A stretch of 44,046 nucleotides of DNA, from positions 1-44,046 of the forward strand of contig JAFASY010000197.1 in the NCBI GenBank assembly GCA_019244235.1. Direction: 5' to 3'. Positions within the stretch are counted from its first letter, which is position 1; each line of letters opens with the position of its first letter. The translations under genes and the position numbers were made by a program. The notes beneath the pieces were generated by a model that had not been told where the DNA came from, ran no database searches, and saw only the letters and a program-made list of their open reading frames with translations. The stretch is from Chroococcidiopsidaceae cyanobacterium CP_BM_ER_R8_30 (GTDB lineage Bacteria; Cyanobacteriota; Cyanobacteriia; Cyanobacteriales; Chroococcidiopsidaceae). This document shows, piece by piece, positions 8,236 through 14,920 of this stretch.

Positions 8236-9075
8236 TGTAATATCCCACCCTGGAGGTTACATATTTTACTTAAGTTTCTAGTCTTGTGACATCTAACTAA
8301 GCAGTTGAAATGCTTGATTCTTTATTAGAAGCTTAATAAATTCAGAAAATGAAATATGATTCCCATCTTTACTTGTAATCAAGGCTCTGATTTGTAAGAT
8401 ATTATATGCTCCCTTCTGAACCCATTGCATCTTTTCAGTCTTTTTATTCTGTCGGCAAAATCAGGTTTGTAAAGAAATTTTACGATTGAGAGGATTCAAC
8501 GTAAAAGACAAGACATAACTCTGATTAAGTCTTTAGAAGCAAAGACAATGTGGATTTTATGGTTCACAAACACACCCTAGTCAAAACTCCAGCTCTGTTC
8601 CAGATTTTCCAGAACTCATCATCCCTTTTCAGACCCAAGCGTCTCTAGGACTCAGCTTTCAAGTATATAGGTCAGTTTAGCTGATAAGTACTAAGCAAAT
8701 AGTGTCCCATCCGGCTGAAACATTTCATTATGCGATGGGCTCAATGGCTGTTTGGTTTCTTATTTTTAAGAACTTAGTTAACGAACTCATAACTGCCTTT
8801 ATTACGATCTTGGTTGGCATAAAGATGCCAGCCCTTACTTTGATTTGTCTGCTATCTCTCAGTAGGGCTTTTCCGCTCAGAGTTATCTGGAATAGTTCGA
8901 TTTTGATTCATGTTTTGAAGCAGGTTTTTTAACAGCTGTTTTTGAGCAAGATTCTTTCTCTATCTCTACTAAAATCGGTTGATCACAATTGCCTGCTTGC
9001 GCTCTTGCATCCCTACCGTAGGGATTTGTCCCCCACACCTGTCCTGGTGGTAAAAGATAACACAGTTATTTTGAA
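8236..9075. other. 840-base divergent intergenic region
   Basis: This is the longest gene-free stretch in the window, between the kinase homologue (minus) and the HisKA/ParA gene (plus). It is AT-rich. Two short open frames (8702-8932 and 8942-9154) lack recognisable motifs or good ribosome sites and the second overlaps the real gene in another frame, so I do not call them. The only clear structure is a tetraloop hairpin at 8812-8833. An in-frame stop lies 18 bases before the ATG at 9076, so the downstream protein cannot begin earlier. The length suggests regulatory sequence for both genes, or a decayed gene. Confidence 0.5.
8812..8833 (+). other. Tetraloop hairpin in the leader of the HisKA/ParA gene
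   Basis: GGTTGGCAT (8812-8820) pairs with ATGCCAGCC (8825-8833) around the loop AAAG: nine pairs including one G-U. No T-run follows, so an intrinsic terminator is unlikely. It could be an RNA structure in a long leader about 245 bases before the start codon. It may also be a chance palindrome. Confidence 0.4.
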
Positions 9076-11235
9076 ATGCGACAGAACAACCAAGTGCAGC
9101 AAACCCTACTGGTATATCTGCGCCACGAACTCTGTACACCCATCAATGCCATGATTGGTTACAGCGAAATGCTTCTGGAAGAGCTGCAGACTCAGCAAGA
9201 GTCAACCCTGTTTGGGGATCTGCAAAAGATTCACGTCTCTGGAACACAACTGTTGACGCTGGTAACCGCTATCCTGGACCCGATGCAACTGGAAATGAGC
9301 CAGCCTGAAGGCGATCTCAGTAGCTTGGGCTCTACGCTGCGAATGGAACTGCTCGCTCCATTGAGCACTATCATTGGCTACTGCGAGATGTTGTTAAAGG
9401 AAGCTCCTGCTGAACTTATCCCCAACCTGGATAAGCTAAACACCGCAGCCCAACAGTTGCTGAGCCTAGTTAACGACATTATCAATCTGGCTTGGCAGTT
9501 GCAGACTTTAAATTCACATGAGGCGGCATGTCAAATCCCTCAACTCTTACTAGAAAGCCCAGCAACTGCCACCACACTTCAGACTCTCAAGGCTTCGCCG
9601 GAGGTAGCTCCGTCGACTTCCTTGAGCAAGCTCAAAGACAGGTCTTTTGAAAAGCCAGCTCAGGGCAGCATGATTTTGGTGGTAGATGACAACTCAGCTG
9701 ATTGGGACTTGCTCTCTCGACAATTAAAACGGCAAGGCTATACGATAACGATCGCCACCAACGCGCCACAAGCCCTGAGCCTGCTGCAAGCTATACCCTA
9801 TGACCTGATTCTGCTAGATGTGATTCTGCCCGGAGCGAATGGCATTGAATTGCTAGAGCAGCTCAAGCGCCATGACAACTGGCAACACATTCCGGTAATC
9901 ATGATCTCAGCTCTAGATGAGATTGATGGTGCCGTCAAGTGTATTGAAATGGGAGCAGATGACTATTTGCATCAGCCCTTTGATCCAATATTACTTAAGG
10001 CCAAGATAGGGGCTTGTTTGGAGAAGAAGCGACTCAGAGACCAGGAGATTCTCTACCGGCAACAAGTGGAACGCCTGACCGCAGCAGCAGCAGCGGTAGA
10101 AACAAACACCTTCAACCCCGACAGTCTAGCCGATCTGGTCCAACAGCCTAACGAGCTGGGGCAACTAGCCCGCGTCTTCCAACACATGGCTACTGAGGTC
10201 AATTCCCGCGAACAGCACCTGGCACAACAGGTGCACCTATTGCAGGTGGCTATTGACGAAGGTCAAAAAAAGCGACTGGTTAACGAGATTGCCGAAACTG
10301 ACCATTTTCGACAGCTCCAGAAACGATCTCAGGGTAGCACAGACATCGAGAATCCGTATCGCTCTTCCCTGTCTGCTCCTCAAGCTCCGTCTCAGGTTGT
10401 TAAGAGGATAGAGAAGCCAGCTTTAGACCCTGATTCTCCGAACGTTAGCACCCCTAAAATTGTGGCTATCCACTCCTATCAAGGAGGGACAGGCAAGTCA
10501 AATCTTATCAGTAACCTGGCTATCAGTGTCGCGAAGCAGGGTCATCGGGTGGGGATTATTGATACAGACTTGCAATCTCCTGGGATTCATATTCTATTTG
10601 GCTTGGATGATAAGACGACGGAGCGAACCCTGAACGATTATCTCTGGGGTCGTTGTGTTCTCTATGAAGCTGCCCACGATCTGAGCCACATCTTGCAACA
10701 GCCTACTGGAAGTTCTGATGGCGCTATTTATCTGATTCCGGCAAGTGCCAAAGCTTACGACATTACGCGCATTCTGCGCGAAGGATACCACGAAGAACTC
10801 CTGCTCGACGGTTTCGCCGAGATTATCCACGATCTGCAACTGGACTTTTTGTTGATTGATACCCATCCTGGCATTAATGAAGAGACACTGCAGGCAATCG
10901 CGGCTGCCAATCTGTTGGTCATGGTGCTGCGTCCAGACTACCAGGACTACCAGGGTACCGCTGTGATTGTTGAGCTGGCACGCATGTTGTCAGTCTCAAA
11001 GATGTTGCTCGTGGTCAATAAGGCACTACCCACCTTTGATAACAGGACGTATCGACAACAGTTAGAGGAAACCTACGATGTTCCGGTTGCGGAAATCCTA
11101 CCCTTCACTGAGGAAATGTTGTATCTGGGAAGTCGCGAAATCTTCTCAATTCGCTACCCTAGTCATCCGCTGACAAAGGCAGTAGATGCCATGGCTCAGC
11201 ACATAATTGATGCAGAGGTGACCTCATGTCCTTAA
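9076..11235 (+). CDS. HisKA-receiver-ParA/MinD-like ATPase fusion protein
   Basis: A 719-residue soluble signalling protein. Residues 10-70 are a HisKA-like phosphoacceptor helix pair with H-box LRHELCTPINAMIGYSEML (His17). Residues 85-145 repeat it, but with Met90 in place of His. No HATPase_c domain follows. Residues 199-315 are a receiver domain (Asp204, Asp205, phosphoacceptor Asp248, Ser278), but the usual KPF is QPF (Gln300). A coiled region (315-420) leads to a ParA/MinD-type ATPase at 461-700: QGGTGKSN (469-476), DTDLQ, and Walker B FLLIDTHPG (Asp595). The deviant Walker A signature Lys is Gln469. The gene overlaps the SulP gene by 10 bases. No clear Shine-Dalgarno precedes the ATG. 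Confidence 0.88.
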   Translation: MRQNNQVQQTLLVYLRHELCTPINAMIGYSEMLLEELQTQQESTLFGDLQKIHVSGTQLLTLVTAILDPMQLEMSQPEGDLSSLGSTLRMELLAPLSTIIGYCEMLLKEAPAELIPNLDKLNTAAQQLLSLVNDIINLAWQLQTLNSHEAACQIPQLLLESPATATTLQTLKASPEVAPSTSLSKLKDRSFEKPAQGSMILVVDDNSADWDLLSRQLKRQGYTITIATNAPQALSLLQAIPYDLILLDVILPGANGIELLEQLKRHDNWQHIPVIMISALDEIDGAVKCIEMGADDYLHQPFDPILLKAKIGACLEKKRLRDQEILYRQQVERLTAAAAAVETNTFNPDSLADLVQQPNELGQLARVFQHMATEVNSREQHLAQQVHLLQVAIDEGQKKRLVNEIAETDHFRQLQKRSQGSTDIENPYRSSLSAPQAPSQVVKRIEKPALDPDSPNVSTPKIVAIHSYQGGTGKSNLISNLAISVAKQGHRVGIIDTDLQSPGIHILFGLDDKTTERTLNDYLWGRCVLYEAAHDLSHILQQPTGSSDGAIYLIPASAKAYDITRILREGYHEELLLDGFAEIIHDLQLDFLLIDTHPGINEETLQAIAAANLLVMVLRPDYQDYQGTAVIVELARMLSVSKMLLVVNKALPTFDNRTYRQQLEETYDVPVAEILPFTEEMLYLGSREIFSIRYPSHPLTKAVDAMAQHIIDAEVTSCP
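11215..11225 (+). promoter_or_regulatory. Ribosome binding site of the SulP gene
   Basis: GAGGTGACCTC directly precedes the SulP ATG at 11226 and lies inside the upstream coding sequence. The GAGGTG core is well placed. This supports the start and translational coupling across the 10-base overlap. Confidence 0.6.
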
Positions 11236-13451
11236 TCACCCCCATCCTAGAAACAATTCACCTGCAAAAGCTCCAGCCACCCAAATTGCTGCCCAATCTG
11301 TTGGCTGGCATCGCCGTGGGACTGGTTTCCCTCACCTACAGTATCTCCTTTGCCGCGCTGCTCTTTTCGGGAAACCTATCTCCTTACTTCCCGCAAGGAG
11401 TTGGCAGCGCTCTGGTTAGCTCGGCGATTGCTGGCACTTTTGTGGCATTGCGTAGCTCCTTTCCTTTTGCCATCGCTGGTCCTGACTCTAATGCCGCTGC
11501 CATTCTAGCTATGATGGTCAGCGCCATTACCCAAGAGATACGCAGCTCAAGTCGAGTTGAACAACTCTTTCCAACAGTGTGGATGGGGATCGCCTGCAGC
11601 ACCCTATTAGCTGGTCTGTTGTTATACGCTATGGGACGCCTGCGTCTGGGACGCTGGGCACGGTTTATTCCCTACCCCGTGATGGGTGGATTCCTGGCGG
11701 GAACAGGCTGGGAGATTACCCGTAACTCCTTCAAAGTCATGGTGGGGTTGCCCTTGGGGTGGGATGAATTGCCACATCTTTTCCAGTTTCCTACCCTGAT
11801 TCACTGGCTACCAGGGATGCTGTTTGCCGGGGGGCTGATAGCTATGACACAATACTATCCCCATCCCTTGGTGTTACCAACTCTGCTATTGGGAGCGATC
11901 GCAGGCTTCAATCTCCTCTGGCATCTGCTCCAAGTTTTCGTGCCGTTGACCCCACAAGGATGGTTCCTCGAACGGTTCTCCAGCAATCAGCTCTGGCACT
12001 CCTGGAACGCCAAGAGCATCATGCAAGTCGATTGGCAAGTCTTGGCAAATCAGAGTGGGGCACTGATAGTGCTGATGGTCGTCGTTGTCATTATCATCTT
12101 ACTCAATAGTACTGGTCTGGAACTGGTAACCGAGCAGGAGAGCACTCTCGACAGCGAACTTTGCACTAATGGCATCGCCAACTTAGTGGTGGCTCTCTAC
12201 GGTGGGATGGTGGGTTATCTCTCCTTCAACAGAACTTTGCTACTTCGCAGTGCTGGCGCCAACAGTCGTTTAGCAGGTGTGACGGCGGCAGTCTTTTGTG
12301 GAGCTATGCTATTGCTTAACCCAGCGGTTATGGCTTATATCCCCCGATGGGTCTTGGGCGGTGTGCTGCTGATGATTGGGGGTAAGCTGCTGCTCGAATG
12401 GGGCATTTACGCCTGGTTCAAGTTTCCCCACCTAGATTATGCTCTGATTGCGCTCATTCTGGTGAGCATTGCGCTTAGGGGCTTTGTCACTGGTGTGGGG
12501 ATTGGTGTGATTATCGCTTGCGCCTTATTTATCTTTAGCTATAGTCGTCATCAGGTGATTCGACATCAGTTTTCGGGGGCGACTTACCCCAGTCATGTTT
12601 GCCGTTCGTTTCCAGAGCAACGCCTGCTACGACAGCAGGGAGACCAAATCCAGGTCTTGCTTTTGCAAGGCTACCTCTTCTTTGGCACGGCGAATACGTT
12701 GCTCGAACAAGTCTGTCAACGACTACGAGATCCGGCGCTGCCCTTAATCCGGTTTGTGGTTTTGGATTTCCGTTTGGTAAGCGGACTAGATTCCTCAGCG
12801 GTACTCAGCTTTATTAAGCTGCGGCAGCTGGTGCAAAAGCAGGAGGTGCGATTGGTGTTGACGCATCTTGCCCCGGTAATCTGGCAACAACTGCAGCAAG
12901 GAGGCTGCATCCTGACGCAGAATAACTCGCTCCAAGTTTGTGCAGATTTGGAGCGAGGCATTGAATGGTGTGAAGACCAAATTCTCGCAACCATGCCCCT
13001 ACGTCGTCGTCGGGCTCTGCCACTCGCCCTCCAGTTGCACGAGTTCTTCGAAGGAGTCGAGCAAGTTTCTAGCTTTATGGGCTATTTGCAAAAGACTCAA
13101 GTGCCCGTTGGTCATACCTTGTTTCGCCAGGGTGAGTTGTCTGACACGCTCTACTTGATTGAGTCAGGGCAAGTGACAGTCTTGCTCCAACTTAGTGATG
13201 GACAAACCCGACGACTGCGCACCTTAGGGGCAGGCATGAGCCTGGGTGAAAATTCATTCTATCTCGGCACGCCCCACAAAACTTCAGCGATCGCCGATCA
13301 ACCCAGCACACTTTACTGCTTATCCCAAACCAACTTGCAAATCATGCGCCAGGAAGCTCCTCAAGTCACTGCTGCCTTTGGAGACTTTATCATTCGCTTG
13401 CTGGCCGAGCGCCTAATTTATGCCTACGAGGAAATTGAAGAGCTGCTTTAA
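11226..13451 (+). CDS. SulP anion transporter with STAS and cyclic-nucleotide-binding domains
   Basis: A 741-residue SLC26/SulP-type transporter. Residues 20-440 hold the membrane core (about 12 segments) with SulP-like LPNLLAGIAVGLVSLTYSISF and the substrate-region GPDSNAAAI. A STAS domain follows at about 470-580 (VVLDFRLVSGLDSSAV, Ser523-524), then a cyclic-nucleotide-binding-like domain at about 620-735 (GHTLFRQGELSDTLYLIESG, then LGENSFYLGTPHKTSAIA). In that pocket the usual Arg is Lys, so ligand binding is uncertain. The anion cannot be assigned; sulfate, bicarbonate or another anion are possible. It is translationally coupled to the HisKA/receiver/ParA protein, which suggests regulation by it. 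Confidence 0.9.
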   Translation: MSLITPILETIHLQKLQPPKLLPNLLAGIAVGLVSLTYSISFAALLFSGNLSPYFPQGVGSALVSSAIAGTFVALRSSFPFAIAGPDSNAAAILAMMVSAITQEIRSSSRVEQLFPTVWMGIACSTLLAGLLLYAMGRLRLGRWARFIPYPVMGGFLAGTGWEITRNSFKVMVGLPLGWDELPHLFQFPTLIHWLPGMLFAGGLIAMTQYYPHPLVLPTLLLGAIAGFNLLWHLLQVFVPLTPQGWFLERFSSNQLWHSWNAKSIMQVDWQVLANQSGALIVLMVVVVIIILLNSTGLELVTEQESTLDSELCTNGIANLVVALYGGMVGYLSFNRTLLLRSAGANSRLAGVTAAVFCGAMLLLNPAVMAYIPRWVLGGVLLMIGGKLLLEWGIYAWFKFPHLDYALIALILVSIALRGFVTGVGIGVIIACALFIFSYSRHQVIRHQFSGATYPSHVCRSFPEQRLLRQQGDQIQVLLLQGYLFFGTANTLLEQVCQRLRDPALPLIRFVVLDFRLVSGLDSSAVLSFIKLRQLVQKQEVRLVLTHLAPVIWQQLQQGGCILTQNNSLQVCADLERGIEWCEDQILATMPLRRRRALPLALQLHEFFEGVEQVSSFMGYLQKTQVPVGHTLFRQGELSDTLYLIESGQVTVLLQLSDGQTRRLRTLGAGMSLGENSFYLGTPHKTSAIADQPSTLYCLSQTNLQIMRQEAPQVTAAFGDFIIRLLAERLIYAYEEIEELL

Positions 13452-13466
13452 ATGAACAACTAAGGC

Positions 13467-14054
13467 TCATTCGAACTCAGGTGCCCACACCTCTGCTATT
13501 GCCAGTTCCCAGCCGGGAAGCAGTTCAGGAACCGTTAAGACATCCCCATTTCCCAGGACAGCTTTCTCTGCTCTCGGACGGTAAACTTCCACAGTTCGAG
13601 TTCTGGGATCAACTAAGACACCCACCTGAGTCCCTAGCTCTAGAAAACTTTGAAGCTTCTGGCGGAGTTTTTCTAGCGAGTCACTTTTAGACTTAACCTC
13701 AAACACTAGATCGGGCACAAGCTGGGCATAGTTCTCGGTTGTCCGTCGTAACCGCTCTGCGCGGATAAACGATGCATCTGGGGCGCGCACATCTTTATCT
13801 ACGTTAGGTAAGATAAAACCAGCACTGGATGCACTTACTCGTCCTAACCTTCGGGGACGAACCCAATTGCCGAGCTGTCGAATGATCTCTGCTGCAACTT
13901 CATCCGATTCCAAGCCAGAGGGACTCATGATAATAATTTCTCCACCCACCAACTCCATGCGATAGTCAGGGAGCTGTGATTGTAGCCTTTCTAGGTCTTT
14001 GACAGTGAGGGACATAAACTCTGTTGAGACACCTATTTTCGGTGCTACAACCAT
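13467..14054 (-). CDS. Uma2 family PD-(D/E)XK endonuclease-like protein
   Basis: A 195-residue member of the Uma2/DUF820 family, which is greatly expanded in cyanobacteria. It has the N-terminal helix-strand motif YRMELVGGEIIIMSPSG, then RAPDASFIRAERL and PDLVFEVKSKSD, giving the Asp and Glu-X-Lys catalytic residues of a restriction-like fold. The C-terminus VGVLVDPRTRTVEVYRP is typical. Family members are assumed nucleases of unclear role, often seen with mobile DNA. Codons around residue 68-81 match the 3' end of the alpha/beta hydrolase gene. The gene ends 15 bases from the convergent SulP stop. Confidence 0.9.
   Translation of the reverse strand: MVVAPKIGVSTEFMSLTVKDLERLQSQLPDYRMELVGGEIIIMSPSGLESDEVAAEIIRQLGNWVRPRRLGRVSASSAGFILPNVDKDVRAPDASFIRAERLRRTTENYAQLVPDLVFEVKSKSDSLEKLRQKLQSFLELGTQVGVLVDPRTRTVEVYRPRAEKAVLGNGDVLTVPELLPGWELAIAEVWAPEFE
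13812..13852. repeat. Uma2 segment shared with the hydrolase 3' end
   Basis: The second copy of the 41-base repeat at 5949-5989 (38/41 identical). Here it is part of an intact Uma2 reading frame (minus strand), so this copy represents the ancestral coding context. Confidence 0.8.
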
Positions 14055-14223
14055 CTTAAACTCAAGAGAACTCCTGTGTCAGCAAAGAGCTATTTTTCCC
14101 ATATAGCTGAATAACGCCAGAATAGGTGTCTTCTAAATAATTGTTCCTGTTAGCGCTTTTGTGTAAATCTGAATTTTTTGAGTCAGCTTATCACTCATCG
14201 TAATTCTCTAGAAGAGTTTACGC

Positions 14224-14685
14224 TCAGCGTCGCCTCTCTAATCTTTGAAAAATACTGAGAACTACAAAAGTCAGCAGAGAGGCAATTAATCCCATCTGCC
14301 ATAACCCACAGCCAGCAGCAATTCCCAAGGCAGCTGAAACCCAAACAGCAGCAGCGGAAGTGAGCCCCTGAATCTGAACTTGCCTAGGTTCTTTTTGAGA
14401 TATCCGCAAGATTTCACCTGCCCCTAAAAAACCAATACCTGTAGTAATGCCCTGAATCACTCGACTGATAGCAGCGTCACGGCTTGCTTGATCTGTCGTT
14501 ACGAGGAGGGATATGAGAATAAATGAGGCTGAGCCAAAACTCACTAGCATATGAGTTCGTAAGCCCGCTGGTTTGTGGCTGCGCTGACGCTCTAAACCGA
14601 TGATTGCTCCAAAAAGTAAGGCAAGGCAGAGTCTGGAGGTTATACCTAACAAATCATTCGGAGTGAGGGATATAGTGTTTGACAA
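14224..14685 (-). CDS. MgtC/SapB family membrane protein
   Basis: A 153-residue membrane protein with four hydrophobic segments. It shows the MgtC signature: CLALLFGAIIGLERQRSHKPAGLRTHMLV (about 19-47) and RVIQGITTGIGFLGAGEIL (about 75-93), ending with a basic tail RLERRR. MgtC proteins are linked to growth at low magnesium and, in pathogens, to inhibition of F-type ATPase; the role in cyanobacteria is open. The protein lacks the long C-terminal ACT-like domain of enteric MgtC and so belongs to the short form. Its upstream spacer of 235 bases is shared with the divergent PEP-synthase-like gene. Confidence 0.88.
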   Translation of the reverse strand: MSNTISLTPNDLLGITSRLCLALLFGAIIGLERQRSHKPAGLRTHMLVSFGSASFILISLLVTTDQASRDAAISRVIQGITTGIGFLGAGEILRISQKEPRQVQIQGLTSAAAVWVSAALGIAAGCGLWQMGLIASLLTFVVLSIFQRLERRR

Positions 14686-14839
14686 TGCTTGCGATTGAAG
14701 GATGAGTATTGCAACTTCAACTTAGTGTACAGCCTAGCAGTTAGATTGTGAAACCGAGCCTATGTGTGAAGGGTGGCGGTAGTTTCTTGAACCTTGTCTT
14801 TAAGGTATACCCTAGTAGCTCCTACAATGAAGAGAACCT

Positions 14840-14895
14840 CACCACTAAAATGCTGAAAGCCGAGGAACCTAGACGGGGCAGATGCACTAGTGGTG
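14840..14895 (+). other. Stem in the leader of the PEP-synthase-like gene
   Basis: CACCACTA (14840-14847) pairs exactly with TAGTGGTG (14888-14895), enclosing 40 bases. It lies 25 bases before the GTG start at 14921. I compared it by eye with riboswitch consensus patterns I know (glutamine, guanidine, TPP, M-box) and saw no match. It is a possible leader structure only. Confidence 0.3.
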
Positions 14896-14920
14896 GCATA
14901 TCAGGTCGGGATGACATTGA

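Noticed and set aside
8702-8932. 76-codon plus-strand open frame in the divergent spacer
   Set aside because: It begins at GTG with no ribosome site, has no recognisable motif and a hydrophobic composition expected from AT-rich sequence.
8942-9154. 70-codon frame overlapping the HisKA/ParA start
   Set aside because: It overlaps the real gene in another frame, starts at TTG and shows no domain signal. A frameshifted N-terminal extension of the real gene was considered, but an in-frame stop precedes the ATG at 9076.
9593-9620. GC-rich palindromic sequence inside the HisKA/ParA gene
   Set aside because: Short imperfect palindrome of the type scattered through cyanobacterial genomes; it keeps the reading frame and has no clear second copy here.
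12599-13158. Several overlapping open frames on both strands inside the SulP gene
   Set aside because: All lie inside the STAS/cNMP coding region and follow from its codon use; none has a domain or ribosome site.
14840-14895. Possible riboswitch upstream of the PEP-synthase-like gene
   Set aside because: Only an 8-base stem is clear; conserved blocks of riboswitch classes I know are not present. Kept as a weak structure, not a riboswitch.
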